NCBI RefSeq assembly: GCF_000152725.1
Contig: NZ_CH724131.1
Span: 2,735,412 to 2,799,411, forward strand
Source: Pseudooceanicola batsensis HTCC2597
GTDB taxonomy: Bacteria > Pseudomonadota > Alphaproteobacteria > Rhodobacterales > Rhodobacteraceae
Direction: 5' to 3'
DNA length: 64,000 nt
How positions within the stretch are numbered: position 1 is the first letter of the stretch; each line of letters starts with the position of its first letter. Below the pieces are notes generated by a model. It did not search any database, had not been told where the DNA came from, and was given only the letters and a program-made list of their open reading frames with translations. Shown here piece after piece: positions 26,777-35,285 of the stretch. Position numbers and translations under genes: made by a program.

Positions 26777-28672
26777 TCATTGTGTCGCGGGCGCGGTGGT
26801 GATGAAGAAATAGACCCATTCGCCCTTGAAGTCCGGGTGCGCCGCGCGCGCCGCCGCGATCCGGTCCCGCAGGAAGGCAAGGTAGGGCTCCGCCGGTTCG
26901 GTGATCGGGCGCAGCCCCTCGTAGAGCCGTTCCGAGGCCGCGAACGCCACGGCGATCTCCTGGCCGAAGGGCGGACCGATCGTCAGTCGCAGCCCGGGCC
27001 GGCCGGGGCGGTCCGTCCCGATGCCCACCACCGACTGGGCATCGTGATGGTCCAGCGGGATCGTCTCGTTCGGGACCAGGTGGATCACGCTGCCATCCGC
27101 CGCGAAGTAGTCGACATAGACATAGGCGTCGTAATCGGGCGCCGTCAGGTCGAACTGCAATCGCTGACCGTCGGTAAAGCGGTAGTCCCGCGCCTGCGCG
27201 TTCGCCCCGATCAGGCGCGTGTTGGTGAACTGGTCGGTGGACTGCGGCAGACCCGCCTGCGCGATCCCCTCCAGCGCGCCGCATTGCGGCTTGGGCAGAT
27301 GCAGCAGGTTGGCAGTGACCTTGAGGCCCTCGCCGACCTGGTCCCGCATCGCCGCCAGAAGCGGGCCGCGCAACTCCGGGTCGGGGATATGGCCGCGCAA
27401 TACCAGTGCGCCGGTCTCGGGGACGAAGGTCGCCGAGACGCGGGCGCAGTCCACGCCCGTGAGGATCGAGGCGAGGTCGTCGCGCACCTCCTCGGCCCCG
27501 TCGAGCGCCTGGGGCGACATGAATGCCTGGATCGTCTCCAGCGCCTGGGGGTCGGTCACTGTGCGGTCGCCGAACTGCCAGGCAAGCGCGGCCTTGCCCT
27601 GCGTGGCGGGCAGGGTGGCGGACGGCGCAACGGTGGCTGGGGGCGAACGGGGGGCGGCGGGTTCTCCGGCGGCGGCGAGTGCCGGGGCGGCGGTGGTCTC
27701 GGGGGTCTCGGCGCCGGTTGCCCGGCCTGTCGGTGCGACGGGATCGGCCCGGGCCGCCGGTGGTGCGGCCTGCGCCAGGGATTGTGCTGCGGGCAGGGCG
27801 ACCGCAGGGGCGGCGGCCGCGCTATCCGGAACGGCGGCAACGGCCGGAGCGACCGCAGCGCTGAGCGCCGCGGCCGGTTTCGAGGGCGAGGCGAGGGCCG
27901 AGGCGGTCGCGCCGGCCGGTCGCTCGGCCTGCGCGGCCTGCGCGTCGGGAAGGACCGTCGCGGCGACGGCGGTGTCCGGGGCGGCGGCGGCAGCGCTCTC
28001 GGCGGCGGGCTTCTCTCCCGACAGGCTCTGCCGATCGGGCGCCGCCACGGCGAGCCGCTGGCCGGCGGCCGTGGCCTCACCAAGCGTGATCGGGTCGGCC
28101 TCTGCGACCGGTGCCGCGGTGGCCGTCGGCGCTGCGACACCGGTCAGCGCGGCCGCCTCGGGCTGTGCTGCGCGGGCGGGCCGGGTGTCCGGCCGGAGCG
28201 GCGTTGCGTCCGCGGAAACCGGATCGGCGGAGGCAAGCGGATCGGCCTCCGCCTCCTGTGCCGATAGGCTCGACGCGTCCAGCCGCGAGGGCGTGGCCCG
28301 TGGCGCGCCCGGTGTCACCCGCGTCAGCTCGGCACCCGTCGCCTCGACCCCATGGATCGCCGCGGCCTCCGGCGCCACCGCCCCGGCCGTCGCGGTCGGC
28401 ACGGCCACCGGCCGCGCCCGGGAACGCGAGACGGCACCGGCGCTGACGGCCGCGCTCTCGCCCTCGGCCTCCTCGGCCCGTTCGGCCGTCGCCTCCTGCG
28501 GGAGGGCGTCCTGCGTCGGGGCCGTCACGGTATCCATCTCGACCGAAGAGGTGCCGGTCGCCTGATCCGGCGGCGGCTGCGGATCGTTCAGAGCAAGGTA
28601 GAGACCGGCGGCGCCGAAATGGGCCAGGGCCGAGGCGGCCAGCGCCGCCGTCCATCTGCCGGCCCCGCCCAT
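26777..28672 (-). CDS. TonB-like membrane-anchored protein with DUF4384-type C-terminal domain
   Basis: A 631-aa protein with an N-terminal anchor (residues about 7-28, AALAASALAHFGAAGLYLAL) and a very long Ala/Pro-rich, probably extended periplasmic region (about 30-370). A globular C-terminus (about 375-631) has a BON-like part (VDCARVSATFVPETGALVLR) and a DUF4384-like part (YVYVDYFAADGSVIHLVPN, then LRPITEP). The layout is like TonB or TolA: anchor, long spacer, periplasmic end domain. It directly follows exbD (TGA then ATG) in an ExbB-ExbD-ExbD operon, so it is likely energised by the proton motive force. The C-terminal half is related to that of the T6SS kinase at 61704-63899. Confidence 0.8.
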   Translation of the reverse strand: MGGAGRWTAALAASALAHFGAAGLYLALNDPQPPPDQATGTSSVEMDTVTAPTQDALPQEATAERAEEAEGESAAVSAGAVSRSRARPVAVPTATAGAVAPEAAAIHGVEATGAELTRVTPGAPRATPSRLDASSLSAQEAEADPLASADPVSADATPLRPDTRPARAAQPEAAALTGVAAPTATAAPVAEADPITLGEATAAGQRLAVAAPDRQSLSGEKPAAESAAAAAPDTAVAATVLPDAQAAQAERPAGATASALASPSKPAAALSAAVAPAVAAVPDSAAAAPAVALPAAQSLAQAAPPAARADPVAPTGRATGAETPETTAAPALAAAGEPAAPRSPPATVAPSATLPATQGKAALAWQFGDRTVTDPQALETIQAFMSPQALDGAEEVRDDLASILTGVDCARVSATFVPETGALVLRGHIPDPELRGPLLAAMRDQVGEGLKVTANLLHLPKPQCGALEGIAQAGLPQSTDQFTNTRLIGANAQARDYRFTDGQRLQFDLTAPDYDAYVYVDYFAADGSVIHLVPNETIPLDHHDAQSVVGIGTDRPGRPGLRLTIGPPFGQEIAVAFAASERLYEGLRPITEPAEPYLAFLRDRIAAARAAHPDFKGEWVYFFITTAPATQ

Positions 28673-29077
28673 TCAGCCGCCGCCCGGTGTCACGATCAGC
28701 ATGACATCGCGTGCGCCTGCCGCCTCGATCCGGGCGACCAGCGGCAGGACATGGGTCAGCCGCGCGTCCTTGTGCGCGTTGATACGGACCATCAGATCGG
28801 GTCGGTCGGCGAGCATCGCCGTCACCCGCGCGACGAGAGCATCGGCCCCAGTGGCATGACCGTCCAGTGCCAGCGCCCCCTCGGCCCCGACCGAGACCAT
28901 CGTCCCCCCGGCCGGAAGATCCGCGCCGGTGCGCGCCTCGGCCGGCAGCACCTCGAAGGGCGAGGTGGCGTCCATCCGGCCGACCAGCATGAAGAAGACC
29001 AGCAGGAAGAAGACCACGTCGATCAGGGCGATGATCGTCTCGGGCGGCGTGCGGCGGACGGGACGGGCCAGCTTCAT
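28673..29077 (-). CDS. exbD: ExbD/TolR-family protein (second copy)
   Basis: A 134-aa protein with a cytoplasmic N-terminus (LARPVRRTPPE) and one transmembrane helix (about residues 15-36) bearing the conserved proton-carrying Asp (ALIDVVFFLLVFFMLVGRMD). A periplasmic domain follows. It overlaps the preceding exbD by 5 nt. With the ExbB-like channel it should form the motor that drives the TonB-like protein encoded next. Confidence 0.88.
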   Translation of the reverse strand: MKLARPVRRTPPETIIALIDVVFFLLVFFMLVGRMDATSPFEVLPAEARTGADLPAGGTMVSVGAEGALALDGHATGADALVARVTAMLADRPDLMVRINAHKDARLTHVLPLVARIEAAGARDVMLIVTPGGG

Positions 29078-29493
29078 TCCGCCGCCTCCAGCCGCATCAG
29101 CCGGACCCGTGTGGCCCCCGCCCGGGTCAACGTCTCGAGCGTCGAGACAAGCTGCTGGGTCGTGGCCCGGGTCGATGGCAGCACCACCACGCTGAGAAGC
29201 GGGTTACCGGTCAGCCGTTCCCGGACCGCCCGGCCGAGCATGTCCGGGTCGAGCTCCCGGCCCCTCAGATAGGTGCGGCCGTCGGCGGAGATGCGGACCA
29301 GCATTGTGGCCGTGTCCTCGCCGGCGGTGGCGGTGGGTGCAGGGGCCTCGTCGCGCCGTTCGACGAAGGGTATCATGTCGAGGTTGAGATAGGTCGAGGT
29401 GACCATGAAGAAGACGAGCAGGATCAGCATCACGTCGATCATCGGGACCAGCGAGATCAGGGGCCGTGCGGGCTGTCTGCGGGCGAGTTTCAT
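29074..29493 (-). CDS. exbD: ExbD/TolR-family protein (first copy)
   Basis: A 139-aa protein built like its neighbour: basic N-terminus (MKLARRQPARP), helix with the proton-channel Asp (SLVPMIDVMLILLVFFMVTS) and periplasmic domain. Two different ExbD copies per operon occur in several proteobacterial Tol/Exb systems and may form a heterodimer in the motor. Its start overlaps the end of the ExbB-like gene by 4 nt. Confidence 0.88.
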   Translation of the reverse strand: MKLARRQPARPLISLVPMIDVMLILLVFFMVTSTYLNLDMIPFVERRDEAPAPTATAGEDTATMLVRISADGRTYLRGRELDPDMLGRAVRERLTGNPLLSVVVLPSTRATTQQLVSTLETLTRAGATRVRLMRLEAAE

Positions 29494-30122
29494 GGGGCGT
29501 GGGTTCCGGTGTCCTCCAGAAGAAAGAACTGTCCGGCGGCCGCCTCGATGTCATGGGCCGCCCCGTCGACACGCGACGACAGCAGCGTCGCACCGACCGC
29601 GGCCGGTATCGCCACGACCAATCCGGCCGCGGTGGTCAGCAGGGCCTGCCAGATCCCGCCCGCCAGCACCGAGGCGTTGGCGGCGCCCTGCGCCATCTCG
29701 AGTTCCTGGAACGACTGGATCATCCCCAGCACCGTGCCCAGCAGGCCCAGCAGCGGCGCGATCATCGCCACCAGTTCGAGGATCCGGATGTTGCGGTTCA
29801 GCGCCTCGACCTCGGCATTGCCGCGGCGCATCAGCTCGGCCTCGAGCGGCTTGCGGGGCATCTTGCCCAGCGTCGCCTTGAGCGCGTAGTGCAGCACCCG
29901 GTCCGCCGGTGTCCGGCCCGCCGCGAGGGCCGCGATCGCTTGTTCCTTGTCGCCTTTGGACCACTGCACCAGCGCCTCGTCGCGCCCCGCAGCCCCGCCG
30001 CGGGCCGAGGCGAGTTGCAGCGACTTGGCGACGATCAGCGCGATCGAGATGAGCGACAGCACCGCCAGGACGATCAGGACGATCCCGCCGGGGCTGCTCA
30101 GGGCCAGGTCCGATCCCGGCAT
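29490..30122 (-). CDS. exbB: MotA/TolQ/ExbB-family proton channel protein
   Basis: A 210-aa inner-membrane protein with three helices. The first is at about residues 11-32. The others surround the conserved segment LVAMIAPLLGLLGTVLGMIQSF (about 110-131) and LLTTAAGLVVAIPA (about 160-175), the proton-pore signature. ATG 30122 lies 2 nt after the stop of the upstream gene; a longer upstream frame is out-of-frame antisense and not credible. It works with the two ExbD proteins as a proton-driven motor. Confidence 0.9.
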   Translation of the reverse strand: MPGSDLALSSPGGIVLIVLAVLSLISIALIVAKSLQLASARGGAAGRDEALVQWSKGDKEQAIAALAAGRTPADRVLHYALKATLGKMPRKPLEAELMRRGNAEVEALNRNIRILELVAMIAPLLGLLGTVLGMIQSFQELEMAQGAANASVLAGGIWQALLTTAAGLVVAIPAAVGATLLSSRVDGAAHDIEAAAGQFFLLEDTGTHAP

Positions 30123-30124
30123 GT

Positions 30125-30547
30125 CTACTTCACCAGGTCGGCCGGTGCCCGACTGACAAGGTCCACCATCGGAAAGCAGTCGGTGTTCTCTTCGTTCTGC
30201 GGCTGGCAGGTGTCGATCGCGTGCAGCAGGATCTCCGAGATGTCGCCGCAGCCGATCTCGGGGATCTCGAAGAGCTTCAGCGTCGTCCGGGCCACCGGCA
30301 GCGGCGCGGCGTCGATGTTGAGAAGACGGTCGATCACGCCGTTCCCGTCGAGGATCGCCAGCGACATCTCGAACCCTTCGAAGGCCTTTCCGGTCCGGTT
30401 CCGGAACAGGAAGAACGCCCGGCAGCCCGCGCCTTCGGCCGGCTCGAACTTGTTCAGCTCGACGGTCAGGTTCCCTTCCTGTGCCGATGCCGACGGACCG
30501 GCGAGGGCGATGCCCAAGCCGATGAATAGTGATGCGATTTTTTGCAT
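30125..30547 (-). CDS. Small exported hypothetical protein, first gene of the exb operon
   Basis: A 140-aa protein with a signal peptide (residues 1-22, GPSASA) and four cysteines in the mature part (GCRAFF, GCGD, DTCQP, DCFP), probably two periplasmic disulfides. There is no lipobox, so it is not a lipoprotein. It does not resemble TssJ. No family is recognised. It opens the leftward exb operon that is divergent from the T6SS operon. Confidence 0.75.
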   Translation of the reverse strand: MQKIASLFIGLGIALAGPSASAQEGNLTVELNKFEPAEGAGCRAFFLFRNRTGKAFEGFEMSLAILDGNGVIDRLLNIDAAPLPVARTTLKLFEIPEIGCGDISEILLHAIDTCQPQNEENTDCFPMVDLVSRAPADLVK

Positions 30548-30643
30548 GTGACCTCCCGCGCTGTGCCGCGATGAAAGGCCAAAGCCTTGCTTCGGTCAAG
30601 GTCGCGCCATGGACCGGCCACAAGTTTCCCTTAGGTCGCAAAG

Positions 30644-30673
30644 TTGACTAGGCAAGTTGATTTTTTGTGATAC
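30644..30673 (+). promoter_or_regulatory. Candidate sigma-70-type promoter of the T6SS operon
   Basis: TTGACT at 30644-30649 and TGATAC at 30668-30673 are 18 nt apart and lie in an A/T-rich island about 57 nt upstream of the tssA start, within the divergent 182-nt gap. GGGAGGG just before ATG 30730 is the tssA ribosome site. This is a visual match only. Confidence 0.5.
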
Positions 30674-30729
30674 GGTGACCGCGTTGCCGTTCCGGCCATT
30701 GATTTTGAACGACATCGGCGGGAGGGATT

Positions 30730-31755
30730 ATGAATTTGGATGAGCTTCTTGACAGCCACGGGGATGACGCCCCGAGTGGCGAGGATCTGGAATACGATCC
30801 GGTCTTCATGGAGCTCGAGATCGCTGCGCAGCCGGGCGAGGAACGGCAGGCGGGCGACGAAATCCTCGCCGCGGAAGAGCCCGACTACAAGGAGGTCTCG
30901 CGCCTCGCGCAGGATGTCCTGGGGCGCAGCCACGACCTGCGCGCCGCCATATATTTCGGCGAAGCGCAGCTGCGGCTGAACGGTCTGCCCGGCTTTGCCC
31001 AGGCGACCACGCTCATCCGCCGCTTCCTCGAGGACTACTGGCCGAGCTGTCACCCGCAGCTCGATGCCGAGGATGACGACGATCCCACGATGCGCGTCAA
31101 CGCCGTGCTTTCGCTGGCCGATGCCGACCGGATCATCCGGGGCGTCCGCCGCGCGCCCCTGACCCAGAGCCGCATGTTCGGCAACCTCTCGCTCCGCCAC
31201 ATCGCCGTGGCGGAGGGCGAGATCACCGCCCCGGCCGACATGGACGACGTGCCCGACGGGGCCGCGATCTCGGCAGCATTCCAGGACACGGACGAAGAGG
31301 TTCTGCGCAACATCGCCCAGAGTGCCAGCACCGCCCTGAGCGACGTGCAGGCCATCAGCGCCAAGTTTGACGAGGAAACTCCGGGGCAGGGTCCCGATCT
31401 CGATCCGCTGATCCGGATGCTCAAGCAGGCCGAGGCCCGGCTGATGGGCGCCCTTGGCGACCCGGTCGAAGCGGGCGCCGCGGACGCCGAAGCCGAGGAG
31501 GACGGTGACGCCGCCGCGGCGCCGGGGCAGCGCGCCTCGGGCGGGGGCGGGATCAATTCGCCCACCGACGTGATCAACACGCTGGACCGGATCATCGCCT
31601 ATTACGAACGCGCCGAACCCTCCAGCCCGCTGCCCATCCTGCTGGTGCGGGCCCGGAAACTGGTGAACGCCGACTTCCTGACCATCGTCAAGGACCTGGC
31701 TCCGAACGGGCTGGACAACGTGCATCTCGTTGGCGGCATCGAGGAAGAATACTGA
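30730..31755 (+). CDS. tssA: T6SS protein TssA (ImpA N-terminal domain)
   Basis: A 341-aa cytoplasmic protein that caps or organises the growing sheath-tube complex. The ImpA_N domain covers about residues 8-130 (SGEDLEYDPVFMELE, then DLRAAIYFGEAQLRLNGLPG and LEDYWPSCHPQLDAEDDDDP). An acidic linker (about 245-270) and a C-terminal region (INSPTDVINTLDRIIAYYER) follow. It is the first gene of the long T6SS operon, with tssB starting 60 nt later. Confidence 0.92.
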   Translation: MNLDELLDSHGDDAPSGEDLEYDPVFMELEIAAQPGEERQAGDEILAAEEPDYKEVSRLAQDVLGRSHDLRAAIYFGEAQLRLNGLPGFAQATTLIRRFLEDYWPSCHPQLDAEDDDDPTMRVNAVLSLADADRIIRGVRRAPLTQSRMFGNLSLRHIAVAEGEITAPADMDDVPDGAAISAAFQDTDEEVLRNIAQSASTALSDVQAISAKFDEETPGQGPDLDPLIRMLKQAEARLMGALGDPVEAGAADAEAEEDGDAAAAPGQRASGGGGINSPTDVINTLDRIIAYYERAEPSSPLPILLVRARKLVNADFLTIVKDLAPNGLDNVHLVGGIEEEY

Positions 31756-31815
31756 ACACAGGCCGCCGCGAGGGGGCTGCAAGAAACGACGACAGGTTAC
31801 GAAGGAGCATAGGAC

Positions 31816-32331
31816 ATGTCTGGTAGTTCCCAGAAATTCATCGCCAAGAACCGCGCGCCGCGCGTGCAGATCGAATACGACGTCGAGCTTTACGGCGCGG
31901 AAAAGAAGGTGCAGCTGCCCTTCGTCATGGGCGTGATGTCCGATCTTGCCGGCAAGTCCGAGGTCGAGCAGCCGGCCGTCGCCGACCGCAAGTTCCTGGA
32001 GATCGACGTCGACAATTTCGACGACCGCATGAAGTCGATGAAGCCGCGCGCTGCCTTCACCGTGCCCAACACGCTGACCGGCGAGGGCAACATGGCCGTG
32101 GACATAACCTTCGAGAGCATGGACGATTTCAGTCCGGCCGCGATCGCCGCCAAGGTCGAGCCGCTGAAAGAGCTGCTGGATGCGCGGACCCAGTTGTCGA
32201 ACCTCATGACATACATGGACGGAAAGACCGGCGCGGAAGATCTGATCTCGAAGATCATGCAGGATCCGGCGCTGCTCAAGACGCTGGCCGCCCAGCCCGC
32301 CCCGAAAGCTGACAGCGCAGATCAGGAGTAA
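31816..32331 (+). CDS. tssB: T6SS sheath small subunit TssB (VipA)
   Basis: A 171-aa protein that pairs with TssC to build the contractile sheath. The family landmarks are RVQIEYDVELYGAEKKVQLP, FVMGVMSDLAG, RKFLEIDVDNFDDRM and VDITFESMDDFSP. It is complete. A second TssB, very similar over the first 150 residues, begins the giant fusion at 44620. Only 3 nt separate it from tssC. Confidence 0.95.
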   Translation: MSGSSQKFIAKNRAPRVQIEYDVELYGAEKKVQLPFVMGVMSDLAGKSEVEQPAVADRKFLEIDVDNFDDRMKSMKPRAAFTVPNTLTGEGNMAVDITFESMDDFSPAAIAAKVEPLKELLDARTQLSNLMTYMDGKTGAEDLISKIMQDPALLKTLAAQPAPKADSADQE

Positions 32332-32334
32332 GAG

Positions 32335-33828
32335 ATGGCCGAAGCAGAAACAGAAGTCTCGGGTGGTGCAGAAGCCACCGCGTTCGGGTCCTCGGATTTC
32401 GAGAACCTGCTGCAAAAGGAATTCCGCCCCAAGTCCGACCAGGCCAAGACGGCGGTCGAGCAGGCGGTCAAGACCCTGGCCGAACAGGCGCTGGCCAACA
32501 CCGGCCTGATCTCGGACGACGCGCTCCGCTCGATCGAGAGCATCGTGGCCGAGATCGACAAGAAACTGACCGAGCAGGTGAACCTGATCCTGCACCACGA
32601 GGATTTCCAGCAGCTGGAAAGCGCGTGGCGCGGTCTGCATTACCTCGTCAACAACACCGAAACCGACGAGATGCTGAAGATCCGGGTCATGAACATCTCG
32701 AAGAAGGAGGTGCACAAGACCCTGCGCAAGTTCAAGGGCACCGCCTGGGACCAGTCGCCGATCTTCAAGAAGGTCTACGAAGAGGAATTCGGCCAGTTCG
32801 GCGGCGAACCCTACGGTTCGCTTGTCGCCGACTATCACTTCGATCACAGCCCGCCGGATGTCGAACTGTTGGGCGAACTGGCCAAGGTCGCCGCGGCGGC
32901 CCACGCCCCGCTGATCACCGGGGCCAAGCCCGAGCTGTTCCAGATGGACAACTGGTCCGAACTGGCGAATCCGCGCGACCTGACCAAGATCTTCCAGACG
33001 CCGGAATACGCCGCCTGGAGGTCCCTGCGCGAAAGCGAGGATTCCAAATACGTCGGTCTCGCCATGCCGCGGTTCCTCGGGCGCCTTCCCTACGGCTCCA
33101 AGACCGACCCGGTCCAGGCCTTCGCCTTCGAGGAAGATACCGACGGCGCCGATAGCTCCAAGTACGGCTGGGTCAACGCGGCCTACGGCATGGCGGTCAA
33201 CATCAACCGATCCTTCAAGGAATATGGCTGGTGCTCGCGGATCCGCGGGATCGAATCCGGCGGTGCGGTGACAAACCTGCCCTCGCATACCTTCCCGACC
33301 GATGACGGCGGCGTCGATCAGAAGTGCCCGACCGAGATCGCGATCTCGGACCGGCGCGAGGCCGAGCTGGCCAAGAACGGGATGATGCCCCTGATCCACC
33401 GCAAGAACTCGGACATCGCGGCCTTCATCGGCGCGCAGTCCCTGCACAAGCCTGCGGAATACGACGATGACGATGCGACGGCCAACGCGAACCTCGCGGC
33501 GCGGCTGCCCTATCTCTTCGCCACCTGCCGGTTTGCCCATTACCTGAAGTGCATCGTGCGCGACAAGGTCGGGTCCTACAAGAGCCGCGACGACATGCAG
33601 GCGTGGCTGCAGGACTGGATCAACCAGTATGTCGACCGCAACTCGGAAACTTCGCCCGAAAGCGTGAAAGCACGCCAGCCTTTGTCCGCGGCGGAAGTCG
33701 TGGTCGAAGAGGTCGAAGGTAACCCGGGGTACTATTCCTCGAAGTTCTACCTGCGTCCGCATTACCAATTGGAGGGTCTGTCGGTTTCGCTGCGGCTCGT
33801 CTCCAAACTGCCAACCGAAAAAGGCTGA
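32335..33828 (+). CDS. tssC: T6SS sheath large subunit TssC (VipB)
   Basis: A 497-aa protein and full-length sheath subunit. It has a short N-terminal helix near residues 20-30 (DFENLLQKEFRP; this region of VipB is what ClpV binds), the core (HHEDFQQLESAWRGLHYLVN, LPYGSKTDPVQAF) and the C-terminal region (CRFAHYLKCIVRDKVGSYKS to the end) that supplies inter-subunit strands. With TssB it forms the primary sheath. The C-terminal region after about residue 370 is the part missing from the fusion protein at 44620. Confidence 0.95.
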   Translation: MAEAETEVSGGAEATAFGSSDFENLLQKEFRPKSDQAKTAVEQAVKTLAEQALANTGLISDDALRSIESIVAEIDKKLTEQVNLILHHEDFQQLESAWRGLHYLVNNTETDEMLKIRVMNISKKEVHKTLRKFKGTAWDQSPIFKKVYEEEFGQFGGEPYGSLVADYHFDHSPPDVELLGELAKVAAAAHAPLITGAKPELFQMDNWSELANPRDLTKIFQTPEYAAWRSLRESEDSKYVGLAMPRFLGRLPYGSKTDPVQAFAFEEDTDGADSSKYGWVNAAYGMAVNINRSFKEYGWCSRIRGIESGGAVTNLPSHTFPTDDGGVDQKCPTEIAISDRREAELAKNGMMPLIHRKNSDIAAFIGAQSLHKPAEYDDDDATANANLAARLPYLFATCRFAHYLKCIVRDKVGSYKSRDDMQAWLQDWINQYVDRNSETSPESVKARQPLSAAEVVVEEVEGNPGYYSSKFYLRPHYQLEGLSVSLRLVSKLPTEKG

Positions 33829-33875
33829 TTTGGCAGATACTTAAACTAGTCTATCAACCATGAAAGGACGACACC

Positions 33876-34400
33876 ATGGCATTTGACGCGTTCCTCTATT
33901 TCCCCAATGACTCGAAGATGGTCGGGGAAACGCAAGACAAGAGCATGAAGGAAAACAAGGCGACGGAAATCCTGAGCTTTGAGATCGGCGCCGAGAACAA
34001 CATCAACATCGGCTCGATCACCGCGGGCGGTGGTGCCGGCAAGGCGACCTTCAAGGAACTGACCATCACCAAGAAGACCGACCTGATGTCGGACATGATG
34101 TTCGAGTCCTGTGTGACGGGCGCCCACTTCGACACGATGATCATCGAACTGCGCCGGTCGGCCCAGGGCGGCGGCGGCAAGGCCGGCACCTTCCTCATGT
34201 GGGAATTCAAGCTGGTCATGATCCAGGACATCAGCTGGTCGGGTTCGGACGGCGACGACATCTGCGAGGAAACCGTCGTGATCCAGTACGGCGCCATGAA
34301 GGTGACCTACACGCCGCAGAAGGCAGACGGCACCGCCGGCACGCCCACCAACAAGATGTGGAGCCGCGTCCTCAACGAGGCGAGCCTGGACGTCAAGTAA
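33876..34400 (+). CDS. hcp: T6SS inner-tube protein Hcp (TssD)
   Basis: A 174-aa protein that assembles as stacked hexamer rings and is expelled on firing. The family features are FLYFPNDSKMVGETQDKSM, the KELTITKKTDLMSDMMFESC block and the late beta strands QYGAMKVTYTPQ. There is no fused effector domain. It is the only hcp in the window, placed after tssC and followed by two hairpins that could keep its mRNA abundant. Confidence 0.93.
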   Translation: MAFDAFLYFPNDSKMVGETQDKSMKENKATEILSFEIGAENNINIGSITAGGGAGKATFKELTITKKTDLMSDMMFESCVTGAHFDTMIIELRRSAQGGGGKAGTFLMWEFKLVMIQDISWSGSDGDDICEETVVIQYGAMKVTYTPQKADGTAGTPTNKMWSRVLNEASLDVK

Positions 34401-34401
34401 G

Positions 34402-34455
34402 CCAACTCATCAGTTGGAAGTTTGTTGTGGTGGCGGGCCTCAAAAGGGGCCCGTC
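34402..34455 (+). promoter_or_regulatory. Two tandem hairpins after hcp
   Basis: CCAACT (34402-34407) pairs with AGTTGG (34412-34417) and is followed by a T-rich run. GGCGGGCC (34432-34439) pairs with GGCCCGTC (34448-34455, one G-T pair). They occupy the 81-nt gap between hcp and tagJ and may act as partial terminators or 3' stabilisers, making Hcp more abundant than the downstream baseplate proteins. Confidence 0.5.
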
Positions 34456-34481
34456 ACCTGTCCCATATCAGGAGAATTGCC

Positions 34482-35285
34482 TTGCAGGCCGAAGACCTTC
34501 TCAAAGCCGGAGATCTGGACGGTGCGCTCGACGCGCTGCAGGCTGCCGTGCGCAAGGATGCATCGAATGCGAACCTGCGGATTTTCCTGTTCCAGCTTCT
34601 GGCCGTGCGCGGCGACTGGAACCGCGCGATCGCGCAACTCAAGGTTTCCGCCGAGCTCGACCCGCTGGCCACGCCGATGGCCCAGACCTACCGCGAGGGC
34701 ATCATCTGCGAGGTCTACCGCGAAAAGGTCTTTGCCGGCGAGAAAGAGCCGCTGATCTTCGGTGAGCCGCAGGAATGGATCGCCCTGATGATCGAGGCGC
34801 TCAAGCTTCAGGCCGCCGGTCAGGCGGACAAGGCCGCCGACACCCGCGCCCGCGCCTTCGATGCCGCGCCGGCGGTGTCGGGCAGTCTGGACGACGACCC
34901 CTTCGAATGGATCGCCGATGCCGACATGCGGCTCGGTCCGCTGCTCGAGGCGGTGGTCAACGGCAAGTACTACTGGATGCCTTTCAGCGCGCTGCAGACC
35001 GCGACCTTCGACGCGCCGGCGGATTTGCGCGACGCGGTCTGGACCCCGGCGACGCTCAAGGTCGCCAGCGGCGGCGAGGTCGTGGCCCTGATCCCGACAC
35101 GATACGCCGGCACGGCGGACAGGGGAAATGCGGCGCAGAAACTGGCCCGCGTCACGGACTGGACCGACCTGGGGGCCGACACCTACGCCGGGCTCGGTCA
35201 GCGGTTGCTGACGACCGATGCCGGCGACAAGGCCCTCATGGATGTCCGATCGCTCGTCATGGACCTCGGAGAGGCGGATGTCTGA
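34482..35285 (+). CDS. tagJ: T6SS accessory protein TagJ (ImpE/SciE family)
   Basis: A 267-aa cytoplasmic protein with an N-terminal TPR-like part (LKAGDLDGALDALQAAVRKD) and the ImpE C-terminal domain (EWIADADMRLGPLLEAVVNG, YYWMPFSALQ). In other systems TagJ binds the TssB N-terminus and modulates sheath recycling by ClpV. TTG 34482 is chosen because AGGAGA ends 6 nt upstream and the family N-terminus begins there; the frame extends upstream only into the hairpin region. It overlaps tssE by 8 nt. Confidence 0.88.
   Translation: MQAEDLLKAGDLDGALDALQAAVRKDASNANLRIFLFQLLAVRGDWNRAIAQLKVSAELDPLATPMAQTYREGIICEVYREKVFAGEKEPLIFGEPQEWIALMIEALKLQAAGQADKAADTRARAFDAAPAVSGSLDDDPFEWIADADMRLGPLLEAVVNGKYYWMPFSALQTATFDAPADLRDAVWTPATLKVASGGEVVALIPTRYAGTADRGNAAQKLARVTDWTDLGADTYAGLGQRLLTTDAGDKALMDVRSLVMDLGEADV

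Noticed and set aside
30125..30547. The small exported gene as TssJ
   Set aside because: No lipobox cysteine after the signal peptide, a different cysteine pattern, and it belongs to the leftward exb operon.
30631..33768. A 1045-aa open frame on the minus strand opposite tssA-tssB-tssC
   Set aside because: It is the high-GC antisense shadow of three clear T6SS genes; it has His/Arg/Gly-rich composition and no domain, and crosses several gene boundaries.
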